This document shows, in pieces, positions 17,552 to 26,622 of a stretch of 64,000 nucleotides of DNA (position 1 is its first letter; each line of letters begins with the position of its first letter). Made by a program: the position numbers and the translations under genes. The notes below the pieces were generated by a model, which did not search any database, was not told the origin of the DNA, and saw only the letters and a program-made list of their open reading frames with translations. The DNA is from CALMEH01 sp031409875 (GTDB lineage: Bacteria; Acidobacteriota; Blastocatellia; Pyrinomonadales; Pyrinomonadaceae). The stretch spans positions 1 to 64,000 of the forward strand of contig JANNYB010000170.1 in assembly GCA_031409875.1 (NCBI GenBank), in the 5' to 3' direction.

Positions 17552-17701
17552 ATTTTTGTGTTACGGCTATTATATTTAATTTAAGCGGAATTGTCGTGTC
17601 GGCGTGTTTTTTGGAATATGTAAAAAAAAATAAATTCCCCCGTAATAAAATTTCACTCGCTTTCATAACGGCTCAGATAAAGTTTGCCGTCGTAATCTAT
17701 T

Positions 17702-18058
17702 TTACCAACCACCCCAAATTTCTTCATCTTCTCTAAAAACTTTGGTTAACATTGTCTTCGGAAAACCTTTAGCTTTAGCGGCTAAATCTGCTTCTTTTAT
17801 TGTTCTGCCCGTTGCAATCAATTCTCCTTCATAAAGAGCAACATACAAGCCTCTATATTTATGACTGTTTTCCTTCATCCAAATTGTATTCGGACTGGGA
17901 ACGTAATTGCTATTAACCTTTGTCTTCGGTCTTTTGGCTCTTTCTTCTGCTTGTTTTTCAAGTTCTTGATCGTGCAAAAGTCGAATCAATTCGCGCCGTT
18001 CTACACTTGTTAATTCAGCAGATTTTCCGAGAATTTCATTTATTTTAGTGGCTGACAT
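17702..18058 (-). CDS. DUF5678-domain protein
   Basis: 118 residues from the ATG at 18058, preceded by GAGGTG; a GTG three codons earlier is less likely. The N-terminal half is a charged helical segment ('LTSVERRELIRLLHDQELEKQ'). The C-terminal half matches the DUF5678 pattern: 'YRGLYVALYEGELIATG' followed by 'KEADLAAKAKG'. The function of the domain is unknown; small proteins of this type are often beside toxin-antitoxin or regulatory genes. It starts 25 bp after the Ser/Thr kinase gene on the same strand, so they probably form one transcript. Confidence 0.7.
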   Translation of the reverse strand: MSATKINEILGKSAELTSVERRELIRLLHDQELEKQAEERAKRPKTKVNSNYVPSPNTIWMKENSHKYRGLYVALYEGELIATGRTIKEADLAAKAKGFPKTMLTKVFREDEEIWGGW

Positions 18059-18083
18059 TTTATTCACCTCAAACTAAACTAAA

Positions 18084-19244
18084 CTATTTGTCTTCAGGAA
18101 CATTTCTCCAATTCTTTGCTAAGTCAGTATTAGTATTAAATTTATTAAACTGAAACTGTTGAACATTACCACAAATATCACATTGTGCAATCATAACTTT
18201 TGGAGCAAAGGCGTAGTTAGACGGTTGATTATGCCAAGATTTCCCATCTCCCTGACAAAAATCTATTCCAAATGCAAGGCTATTTGTATAATTTAGTTGG
18301 CTACCTCTTATACTAGGAGAAGTAATAAATTCATATTTTCCATTACGGCAAAATATACAATTTTGCGGAATATCACAATCAAGGAAACGTGCATTAATTT
18401 CTACAGACGACATAAGTTTTTTCACATCCTTGAGCATTTCACTTGCATTTATATATCGTTCTGTTGGGTTTTCACAGATAGATTTTTCAAATATGTTGTA
18501 TGCTTCGTGTATCGCATGTTCAGAATTTTCATTTCTTAAATCATATCTTGGAATTGAGTAATATTCTCTCGACAAGTATTCTCCATTTGATAAAAACCAA
18601 TAAAGTAATTTTCCAAGTGAATAAATATCAAATGAAGGCTTTACGCCTTCAATAATCCCAAACTCTGCTTCTGGTGGTCTGAAACTCTTCGCCCCAACTT
18701 GCTCTCTAACAGCAGTTAATCTTTCATCATTATCATCATCTTCCTCAAAAAAGCAGATGCCAAAATCCCCAACGATTGGAATTTTTGTATTCTGGTTAGA
18801 TAGAAAAATATTTGCTGGTTTTATATCTCGATGAATTACCTTTTTCTCATGAGCGTGCGCTATAGCTTCACAAATTAACTTAAACATTTCCAACTTTTTA
18901 GTAAGCGGCAATTTCTCTATTTTCTTCTTTTCTAATTCTCCACCTGAACAAAGTTCCATCACTAAATATGATTCTGACATTTCTTCATAATGTGAATCTA
19001 TTGCTCGAATAATATTTGGATGATTAAGTTCAAACGAAGCTCTTATTTCTCTTTCGAATCGTGCAAGAGTTTTTTCGTTAATTCCCTTTAATAATTTGAT
19101 AACATATTCCTTTTTATTATCTTCATTTTGTAAATCTTGCACTTTATATGTATGCGCTTGCCCAGTATCACTCGTTAATGGTTTTGTGATTTTCCACCGA
19201 GAATTTATTATCTGTCCAATGTTTTTACTTGTTGCGTTAGCCAT
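18084..19244 (-). CDS. Ser/Thr protein kinase with C-terminal cysteine-rich region
   Basis: A 386-residue cytoplasmic Hanks-type kinase. Lys50 (VIK), HRDIKPAN with Asp140, and DFG (160-162) are intact. The glycine loop is degenerate ('TSDTGQAHTYKV'). The activation segment ends in 'SFRPPEAEFG'. After the kinase domain (about residue 275) a tail of 110 residues contains two CxxC pairs ('CIFC', 'CDIC') that could bind zinc. There is no transmembrane segment or PASTA domain. Codon choice is visibly AT-richer than in the neighbouring helicase gene, which may indicate transfer. It lies 25 bp after the DinG-type helicase gene. Confidence 0.88.
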   Translation of the reverse strand: MANATSKNIGQIINSRWKITKPLTSDTGQAHTYKVQDLQNEDNKKEYVIKLLKGINEKTLARFEREIRASFELNHPNIIRAIDSHYEEMSESYLVMELCSGGELEKKKIEKLPLTKKLEMFKLICEAIAHAHEKKVIHRDIKPANIFLSNQNTKIPIVGDFGICFFEEDDDNDERLTAVREQVGAKSFRPPEAEFGIIEGVKPSFDIYSLGKLLYWFLSNGEYLSREYYSIPRYDLRNENSEHAIHEAYNIFEKSICENPTERYINASEMLKDVKKLMSSVEINARFLDCDIPQNCIFCRNGKYEFITSPSIRGSQLNYTNSLAFGIDFCQGDGKSWHNQPSNYAFAPKVMIAQCDICGNVQQFQFNKFNTNTDLAKNWRNVPEDK

Positions 19245-19269
19245 ATAATCTTCGTTCTAAAAATGCTTT

Positions 19270-21222
19270 CTAACTAAAAATATCTGCGACATCTTTTAAT
19301 TCTGCCGTAATTCTCGTGCGCGGTAGAGAGTTTAGGAAATCTCTGCCGTAGGATTTTGTGCGTAGTCTGGTGTCTAAAAGCGCGATCACGCCTTTGTCGG
19401 TTTTGCTTCGGATTAGTCTGCCGATGCCTTGTTTTAGGGTGATGACGGCTTGCGGGACGCTGTAATCGAAGAATGATTTGCCGCCGTTTTCGTCAATGAA
19501 TCTTGTGCGAGCAGCGACGATTGGGTCGCTTGGGACGGCGAAGGGAAGTTTGTCAATGATGACGCAGGAAAGTTGTTCGCCGCGCACGTCAACGCCTTGC
19601 CAGAAGCTCGAAGTTGCGAAAAGAACGGCGTTCGGAGTTTTTCTGAATTTTTCCAAAAGTCCGGTTTTCGACATTGATCCTTGCACGAAACACGGATAAT
19701 TGACGCGCATCGAAACTAATTCGTAAAGCGCGTTCATCCCGTAATTGCTGGTCGAAAGCACGAAAGCGCGTCCGTGTGTGATGCCTAAAAGTTTGATGAT
19801 TTCGTTTGCCGCGTGTTGCGTGTATTCGGGCGCACGCGGGTCGGGCATCGCTTTCGGAATGTAAATAATTGATTGTTTTTCGTAATCAAAAGACGACGGC
19901 GCAAGTAATGTCGCAGTTTTTTCGCCTCCTAAACCTAAACGGTCTTTGATGAAATTAAATTTTCCATTGGTCGAAAGCGTCGCGCTCGTGAGGACGACGG
20001 TTTCGGTTTTCTCGAAAAGTTTTTCTTGCAAAAGCGCGGAAACATCAATCGGCGACGCTCGCAGAAACATTCCGCGCCCGCGTTTTTCGAGCCAATAGAC
20101 GTAATTTTTTTCAGACTGCGAACAGACAAAATCCAAATCAAAACGAGTTTGCCGCGCACGTTTCAGAAGGCTTTCGGCTTCGGGCAGTTGTTCGGCGAAA
20201 ACGTCAACCGCTTTTTCTAATCTTTCAAGCGCAGAATCGAGCGCAAAATACGCTTCGCCGAGCGGTGTCGCTTGAATATCGCCGTTTGACGTTTTTTGTG
20301 CAAAAGCATTCGGCACGAGCGGAAATCTGCCGTCTTTTTCTCGCGCTTGCGTGAAACGAATCCAGAATTGGTCGGCAAGTCCGATGATTTTTGCGCCGAT
20401 TTTAGTTAAATCTCTCGTCGCCATCGCGTCGGTAATCGGCAAACTGTCGGCATCGCGGACTAGTTCGTCAATCTGAAAACTCGAAACTTGAAAACCGAAA
20501 TAATCGGCGGCAATGTCTTCGATTAAATGCGCTTCGTCAAAAATTACTGCGCCGTAATCTGGCAAAACTTTGCCGTATTGATTGCCGCGCACGTTTAAAT
20601 CCGCAAAAAACAGGTGATGATTGACGATTACAATGTCGGCATCTTCGGCACGTTGGCGCATTTTTGTAATAAAACACGCTTCAAAATCGGGACATTGTTG
20701 ACCGATGCACGACTCGCTTTTGGCATTAATGCGCGTCCAAAATGAAATGTTTTCGGGAAGACTTGTCAATTCGGCGCGGTCGCCCGTTTCGGTTTCGCGC
20801 GACCATTGGCGAACTTCGTCGAAATAATCCATTTCGTCCAAACCTTCGAGAATCGGTTGGCTTTCCGCTTTTTTGATTTTGTAAAGACACGCATAATTCG
20901 AGCGACCTTTCATATACGCGGCAGTAAATTTCTTCGGCATAATTTTTTGCAGAAACGGAATATCTTTTTCCATCAGTTGTTCCTGCAAATTTTTCGTTCC
21001 GGTTGAAATAATCACGCGCTTATTTGTCGCCAAAGACGCGGCGACTGCGGGAACGAGATAAGCCAAAGTTTTGCCCGTTCCGGTGCCGGCTTCGACGATA
21101 AGATGTTTCTTTTCTTCAAATGCGTTCAGCACGGCTTCCGCCATTTTTATCTGTCCGGCGCGGTGTTCGTAATCTTTATGATGTTTGGCGATGAGTCCGC
21201 CTTTTCCGAAAATTTCTTCCAC
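19270..21222 (-). CDS. dinG: DinG/XPD-type ATP-dependent DNA helicase
   Basis: A 650-residue 5'-3' superfamily 2 helicase. Walker A is AGTGTGKT (45-52) and the Walker B box is DEAH ('VIFDEAHLIED'). Four cysteines between them ('NYACLYKI' and 'CIGQQCPDFEAC') are placed as the iron-sulphur cluster ligands of XPD/DinG enzymes. The C-terminal motifs 'SSFWQGVDVRGEQL' and 'QGIGRLIRS' are complete. There is no exonuclease domain. Expected role: unwinding of D-loops, R-loops or G-quadruplexes during repair. First gene of a minus-strand trio with the kinase and DUF5678 genes. Confidence 0.9.
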   Translation of the reverse strand: MEEIFGKGGLIAKHHKDYEHRAGQIKMAEAVLNAFEEKKHLIVEAGTGTGKTLAYLVPAVAASLATNKRVIISTGTKNLQEQLMEKDIPFLQKIMPKKFTAAYMKGRSNYACLYKIKKAESQPILEGLDEMDYFDEVRQWSRETETGDRAELTSLPENISFWTRINAKSESCIGQQCPDFEACFITKMRQRAEDADIVIVNHHLFFADLNVRGNQYGKVLPDYGAVIFDEAHLIEDIAADYFGFQVSSFQIDELVRDADSLPITDAMATRDLTKIGAKIIGLADQFWIRFTQAREKDGRFPLVPNAFAQKTSNGDIQATPLGEAYFALDSALERLEKAVDVFAEQLPEAESLLKRARQTRFDLDFVCSQSEKNYVYWLEKRGRGMFLRASPIDVSALLQEKLFEKTETVVLTSATLSTNGKFNFIKDRLGLGGEKTATLLAPSSFDYEKQSIIYIPKAMPDPRAPEYTQHAANEIIKLLGITHGRAFVLSTSNYGMNALYELVSMRVNYPCFVQGSMSKTGLLEKFRKTPNAVLFATSSFWQGVDVRGEQLSCVIIDKLPFAVPSDPIVAARTRFIDENGGKSFFDYSVPQAVITLKQGIGRLIRSKTDKGVIALLDTRLRTKSYGRDFLNSLPRTRITAELKDVADIFS

Positions 21223-21383
21223 TTTTTTATTTTTTTCCTCTTTTTATCCGAAATCGTTTCAATTTGCATTGACGAATGAGTAAATTTTCTGTTAAAAATG
21301 AATGTCCATTACTTTTATAATTAGTTTCAAATGACGTTTCAAATCAGCTCAGGTTTCGTTTTCTATAATACCAAACTCCTGGT

Positions 21384-21479
21384 AAATTTATCGGCTGTTA
21401 GATAAATTTGTCCGCTTCGGGCGATTTAAACGTATGACATTTGTCCTTATATTGTCCTTATATTTTAAGGTATTAAATT
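21384..21479 (+). promoter_or_regulatory. possible promoter and operator region of the M36 protease gene
   Basis: The 316-bp gap 21223-21538 holds a perfect 9-bp inverted repeat (AAATTTATC at 21384, GATAAATTT ending 21409), a tandem duplication of TGTCCTTATAT (21442-21463) and a candidate promoter, TTGTCC (21452) with TAAATT (21474), spaced 16 bp. No gene is evident in the gap. Confidence 0.35.
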
Positions 21480-21538
21480 CTTTTCGCTACTAATAATGTA
21501 GTAAATTTTTCCCGTTTTAGCTTTGAGGAGGGCTACTA

Positions 21539-24500
21539 ATGCAAAAAAGTTTTTCAACAAAAGACCGACGCAGTCTTTTGTTTAGTCTATTGTTTTTAGG
21601 ATTGGTCGCGGCATTAATATTTGTCCCGGCACAATTCATTTCGCAGGCTGGAGGAAACAGCAACGCCAAAAAAGGTTTGTTGCAAAGAACGACCAGCCAA
21701 GATGAAGGAATTGTCAAAATGTATGACATCCGTGAGGATAAAACACAGCTTGACAATTTAGCAGATTTTCGTTCGAGAGTTGGCAGAAATGCAGTTGATG
21801 TTGCCGACCAACGCGAAAGATTCGTTCGCGGCGAAGAATATCTCAAATCGCAACTGCCAACAGCGAAGGTTGATTATAACCTCGACATTCGCATTCCCGA
21901 ACTCATCACGCCTGATGTTTATGCGACAAGAGTTCAATGGCTGACACAACCGTCAAGCGCAAAACGTGTGGACATTCTCCGCAATTTTGTTAAAGAACAT
22001 AATTTATTAGTCGGTTTGGATAATCAACAAGTTGACGGCTTAAGAGTTGCGGCTGATTACACCAATCCCGATGGAAACTTGTCGTATGTTCATCTCGAAC
22101 AACGAATTAAAAATGTTCCCGTTTTCCGCGGCGAAGTCAAGGCTGGTTTTACGCGCAATAACGAAGTTATCCGCGTTATCAACAACCTTGCTCCGGGTCT
22201 CGATTACGAAAGTCTTTCAACCGATTTCCGCAATCCCGCAGACGCAGTATCAAAAGCGGCGGAACATATCAATTATGAATTGAAACCTGCCGACAAATCG
22301 CGCAACGAAACGACTTCAACCGATTTGAAAGTCATTTTCGGCGAAGGCGATTGGGCAACAACTGCTGAAAAAATGTATTTCCCGACCGAACCCGGCGTAG
22401 CCGTTCCGGCGTGGAGAATTTTGATTTGGCAACCGGTTAATGCTTACTACGTTATTGTTGACGCGCACACCGGTATCGTTCTGTGGCACAAAAATATCGC
22501 AGACGATCAAACACAATCAGCCACCTACAATGTTTATACTGCGCCTACTTCCCCGATGAACGCGGCTGACCACGCGGCACCTTTGTCGCCTTATATTTCG
22601 ATTCCCGCGAATGATCCGACGGTCGGAGCGCAAGGTTCTTTATTAACCCGAAGCAATGTCGCTTTAGTTGGTAACGAAGCCCCGAATACGTTTAACAACA
22701 ACGGCTGGATTAACGACGGTGCAAATGTTACCGACGGTAACTCGAACGAAGCAGGTATTGACCGCGACGGCACAAACGGTGTAGATGCACCGCAATCAGG
22801 CGACACGGCTTGTCCGGGCGCAGGTTGCCGCGTCTTTACTTCGACGTGGAATCCGCCGCCGGGAATGCCCGCACCGGGCGATGATCCGCTGACTCCGCAA
22901 GCTCAACGCGGCGCAGTCATTCAAATGTTCTATTTGATGAACCGCTATCACGATATTCTGTATCGAGCAGGATTCACCGAAGCGGCTCTCAATTTCCAAG
23001 GCACAAACTTTAGCGGAATGGGTATTGGAAACGACCGTGTTTCATCGGAAGGTCAAGATTCATCGGGAACAAATAACGCAAACTTTGCGACGCCGGCAGA
23101 CGGCGGACGCGGACGTATGCAAATGTTCTTGTGGACGAGTCCGACACCCGACCGCGATGGCACGCCTGACGGCGACATCGTGATTCACGAAGTTACGCAC
23201 GGCACATCAAACCGTTTGCACGGCAACGGTTCGGGGCTTGGAAACCAAGGCGGAATGATGGGCGAAGGCTGGGGCGACTGGTATGCTCACACGATGCTTG
23301 CCCAACCGACGGATGATGCCAACGGCATTTACAGTCTCGGCGGTTATTCACTGTTCGGTTTGGTCAATCCGAGTAACTATTATCACGGTATTCGCCGTTT
23401 CCCGACGGCACTTATCGCATCAACGGGCGGACCGATGAACAAACCGCATAACCCGTTGACCTTCGGACATCTCAATCTCGGTTGCGATACGACACTCGGC
23501 ACGACAGCAGCGGCGGTCGCCAGCGCGTATCCGCGTAATCCGGCTATCGCTACGGCGGCTAACTGTTCGCAAGTTCATAACGCCGGTGAAATTTGGAAAT
23601 CGGCTTTGTGGGAAGTTCGTTCATTGTTTCTCGCCAATCGCGGCTTCGTGAACGGCACGACCGCTGTTTTGCAAGTCGTTACGGACGGTATGAAATTAAC
23701 GCCGGTTAATCCGAATATGTTGCAAGAACGCGATGGTATCATTGCGGCGGCAACGGCTCTTTCGGCATCACCGGAAAACAGTGCGGACGCATTAGCAGTC
23801 CGTGAAGGTTTCCGTCGTCGCGGTTTCGGTTTCTCGGCAAGTGTTACAAATGCAACTACCGTTACCGAAGCGTTTGACGCGCCGACAGTCGGTGCTGGTG
23901 CGGCATCCGTTACTTCGGGCAACAATTTGCTCGAACCGAATGAATGCAACACTTTGAATGTTTTGCTTAACAACAATTCGGGCGTTACAGCAACCGGAGT
24001 TAGTGCGGTTCTTTCAACCACGACTCCGGGCATCACGGTTACGCAAGCGAATTCGGCTTATCCGAATATTGCGGGCGGCGCACAAGGCGTTGCCAATACG
24101 ACTCCGTATCAGGTTTCGATTGCCCCGACTGTGATGTGCTTTACTCAAGCGAGTTTCACGCTGACCACGACCTATACGGGCGGCGGCGGCGGTTCACCGT
24201 TGGTAACGAATTTCTCGTTGCCGGTTGGTATTCCGGGTAATGCCTATACATTTACGGCAGGAACGGGAACGATTCCCGCAGGTGGAACACTCGTCGCAGG
24301 CAGCACGGCTGATGATGCCGCAGTTACTCTGACGCTTCCCGCAGCTTGGACTTCTTCGATTTACGGTGAAGCAGTTACATCCTTGAGTGCCGGCACCAAC
24401 GGTATGCTTACCGCTAACGGTGCGGCGGCAACGACGTTCACCAATACTGCGCTTCCGGGTGCAGTCGGCGGAACAAATCCGACGCTCTTCCCGCTGTGGG

Positions 24501-26293
24501 ACGATTACGATATGGATCCAGCGGATACGGTTGGCGGCGGTATTTACACAAATACCATCGGTGCGATGGGAAGTCGTCAATTCATTGTCGAATGGAGAGC
24601 AACGCACTTCGCTGAAGCGACGACTGCAATTAGCGTTAATTTCGCGGTAGTCTTGACCGAAGGCACACCCAACATCAGATATATCTATACTCTGACCGGT
24701 GTTGCGCCAAATGCAGACGGTGTCAGTGCAACGGTTGGCGTGCAACGTCAAGCGACCGGAACACAGTTCACGCAAGTTTCGTTTAATACGGCAACCATTT
24801 TGCCGGGAACGGATCGAACCGGAACACTTCCGGCTGGACAATGCACACCGGGAACGAGTCCGTGTAATGTAGTTCCCGACAATCCGCGTGCCGACTTTGA
24901 CGGCGACGGTAAAACCGATCTTTCGGTCTTCCGTCCGTCCGAAGGCAACTGGTATCTCCAACGCTCGACTGCGGGCTTCGGCGTTATCAACTGGGGCAAC
25001 GCAACCGATACGACCATTCCTGCCGACTATGACGGCGACGGTAAAGCTGATACGGCTGTCTTCCGTCCGAGTGCAGATCCGGCGGTTAATGACTTCTATG
25101 TCTTGAACAGCACTGCATTTACATTTACCGGCACGGCTTGGGGTGTTCCGGGCGACATTCCGGTTCAAGGCGACTATGACGGCGACGGCAAAGATGACCG
25201 AGTTGTTTTCCGTCCGTCAACAGGTGTTTGGTATATCCTGAACAGCGGCAACGGTTCAAATACGATTGAGCCTTTCGGATTGGCGACGGATATTCCGCTT
25301 TCGATTGATAATGACGGCAACGGCAGAAACAATCTGGCAGTTTATCGTCCGTCAAACAACACTTGGTATATCGCCAAACCGAGCGGAACTCCGGCAACGA
25401 ATTTCGATGCCTTCCCGTTTGGTTTAGCCGGTGACCGCCAAGTCCAAGCAGACTATGACGGTGACGGCAAAGATGACGTTGCGGTCTTCCGTCCGTCAAA
25501 CGGCACTTGGTATATCCGCCGAAGCACAAACGGCAATACCGACATCGTTCCGTTCGGCGCAACGGGTGATGTTCCGGTTCCGGGAGATTATGACGGCGAC
25601 GGCAAAGATGATGTCGCGGTTTATCGCGCAGGAACTTGGTATGTCAATCGTTCGACAGCCGGATTGCTGACACAGGCATTCGGTCTCGGAAGCGACATTC
25701 CAATTCCGGTTAGATACCTTCCGGGCGCAGCAGGCGGCGGCGGTGGCGGTGCTACAACTGTTACCTATAGCGGCGCGGCAGTTGCCGTTCCCGACAATCT
25801 TCCGGCAGGTGTAAATATCAATCTTCCGGTAACGGGAGCAGGAACGGTTGCGGATCTGAATTTCAAATTCGATTCGGCAGTGCCGGCAAACTGTGATGGA
25901 ACAGTCGGCGATGTTGATTGTGCCGTGAACCACAGTTGGATTGGAGACTTAATCGTTACAATTACTCCGCCCGATGGTGCGCCAACGGTAACAATCGTTG
26001 ACCGACCGGGTCTTCCGACGACTGCGGCTGGCTGTAACAACAATAATTTCAGTCTTATAACGCTGAATGATGAAGGCGCACTTCCCTCGATTGAGGTTCA
26101 AGGTAATCCTTCTTCAGCAGCTTGTAATACTGCATTCTTGTTCCCGTCGGGCAATTTCTCGCCGAACAATCCGCTTAGCGCATTGGACGGTGAAAATTCC
26201 GAGGGAACTTGGGTTATCAATGTTTCGGATAGAGCCGGTGCTGACACGGGCAGTGTTCGAAGATTTTCATTGGAATTCAATTCAGGCAACTAG
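21539..26293 (+). CDS. secreted M36 (fungalysin) metalloprotease with VCBS repeats and P-like domain
   Basis: A 1584-residue exported zinc protease. A signal peptide (about 1-38) is followed by a fungalysin/thermolysin-type propeptide. The catalytic HEVTH is at 550-554 and the third zinc ligand is Glu576 in 'GEGWGDWYA'. After the protease come a CARDB-like/adhesive region, then about seven VCBS/FG-GAP repeats (near 1118-1395) with 'DYDGDGKDD..VFRPS' calcium-binding loops. Last comes a proprotein-convertase P-like domain (about 1420-1584). A strong ribosome site (GAGGAGGG) precedes the ATG. Expected role: extracellular proteolysis. A terminator lies 48 bp past the stop. Confidence 0.9.
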   Translation: MQKSFSTKDRRSLLFSLLFLGLVAALIFVPAQFISQAGGNSNAKKGLLQRTTSQDEGIVKMYDIREDKTQLDNLADFRSRVGRNAVDVADQRERFVRGEEYLKSQLPTAKVDYNLDIRIPELITPDVYATRVQWLTQPSSAKRVDILRNFVKEHNLLVGLDNQQVDGLRVAADYTNPDGNLSYVHLEQRIKNVPVFRGEVKAGFTRNNEVIRVINNLAPGLDYESLSTDFRNPADAVSKAAEHINYELKPADKSRNETTSTDLKVIFGEGDWATTAEKMYFPTEPGVAVPAWRILIWQPVNAYYVIVDAHTGIVLWHKNIADDQTQSATYNVYTAPTSPMNAADHAAPLSPYISIPANDPTVGAQGSLLTRSNVALVGNEAPNTFNNNGWINDGANVTDGNSNEAGIDRDGTNGVDAPQSGDTACPGAGCRVFTSTWNPPPGMPAPGDDPLTPQAQRGAVIQMFYLMNRYHDILYRAGFTEAALNFQGTNFSGMGIGNDRVSSEGQDSSGTNNANFATPADGGRGRMQMFLWTSPTPDRDGTPDGDIVIHEVTHGTSNRLHGNGSGLGNQGGMMGEGWGDWYAHTMLAQPTDDANGIYSLGGYSLFGLVNPSNYYHGIRRFPTALIASTGGPMNKPHNPLTFGHLNLGCDTTLGTTAAAVASAYPRNPAIATAANCSQVHNAGEIWKSALWEVRSLFLANRGFVNGTTAVLQVVTDGMKLTPVNPNMLQERDGIIAAATALSASPENSADALAVREGFRRRGFGFSASVTNATTVTEAFDAPTVGAGAASVTSGNNLLEPNECNTLNVLLNNNSGVTATGVSAVLSTTTPGITVTQANSAYPNIAGGAQGVANTTPYQVSIAPTVMCFTQASFTLTTTYTGGGGGSPLVTNFSLPVGIPGNAYTFTAGTGTIPAGGTLVAGSTADDAAVTLTLPAAWTSSIYGEAVTSLSAGTNGMLTANGAAATTFTNTALPGAVGGTNPTLFPLWDDYDMDPADTVGGGIYTNTIGAMGSRQFIVEWRATHFAEATTAISVNFAVVLTEGTPNIRYIYTLTGVAPNADGVSATVGVQRQATGTQFTQVSFNTATILPGTDRTGTLPAGQCTPGTSPCNVVPDNPRADFDGDGKTDLSVFRPSEGNWYLQRSTAGFGVINWGNATDTTIPADYDGDGKADTAVFRPSADPAVNDFYVLNSTAFTFTGTAWGVPGDIPVQGDYDGDGKDDRVVFRPSTGVWYILNSGNGSNTIEPFGLATDIPLSIDNDGNGRNNLAVYRPSNNTWYIAKPSGTPATNFDAFPFGLAGDRQVQADYDGDGKDDVAVFRPSNGTWYIRRSTNGNTDIVPFGATGDVPVPGDYDGDGKDDVAVYRAGTWYVNRSTAGLLTQAFGLGSDIPIPVRYLPGAAGGGGGGATTVTYSGAAVAVPDNLPAGVNINLPVTGAGTVADLNFKFDSAVPANCDGTVGDVDCAVNHSWIGDLIVTITPPDGAPTVTIVDRPGLPTTAAGCNNNNFSLITLNDEGALPSIEVQGNPSSAACNTAFLFPSGNFSPNNPLSALDGENSEGTWVINVSDRAGADTGSVRRFSLEFNSGN

Positions 26294-26340
26294 GCAAAAT
26301 TTGAGATTATTTTGTAAGAAATAATTTCAAACTATGGATT

Positions 26341-26377
26341 AAAGGCGAAGTTGAAATTTCAGCTTCGCCTTTTTTAT
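26341..26377 (+). terminator. intrinsic terminator of the M36 gene
   Basis: Arms AAAGGCGAAG (26341-26350) and CTTCGCCTTT (26363-26372) with a partly self-complementary loop, followed by a T tract. Confidence 0.85.
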
Positions 26378-26384
26378 TGGGTAG

Positions 26385-26489
26385 GTCAGAACCGCCTGCG
26401 GTAGTGGGCGGTTTAATCAGGCGTTTTCAGATACCGATTAAATTCTGGAAGTTTAACTTCAACCACCCGCTATCGCAGGTGGTTCTGAC
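26385..26489. repeat. palindromic element, GCGGTAGC family (copy 3), intergenic
   Basis: Left unit at 26385-26415 (starts GTCAGAACCGCCTGCGGTAG), right unit at 26461-26489. The fourth stem pair is G-C in one unit and A-T in the other. The rest of the 329-bp gap 26294-26622 contains the M36 terminator and the leader of the next gene. Confidence 0.85.
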
Positions 26490-26622
26490 TTGAGTTATTG
26501 ACTTTCGCGTCGTCAAGGAATATCTTCAAAATTAGCCGCAATTTCTTAAACTATTCATCGGCAACAGCCGTCTAAATAGTTACTTCCTTGAGTTGAAATT
26601 AAAAATTGGAGTTTTAATAAAA

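Noticed and set aside
24194..25168. 324-codon antisense ORF opposite the M36/VCBS gene
   Set aside because: It mirrors the codon-biased repeats of the VCBS region, contains cysteine/arginine-rich low-complexity sequence and has no ribosome site or family resemblance.
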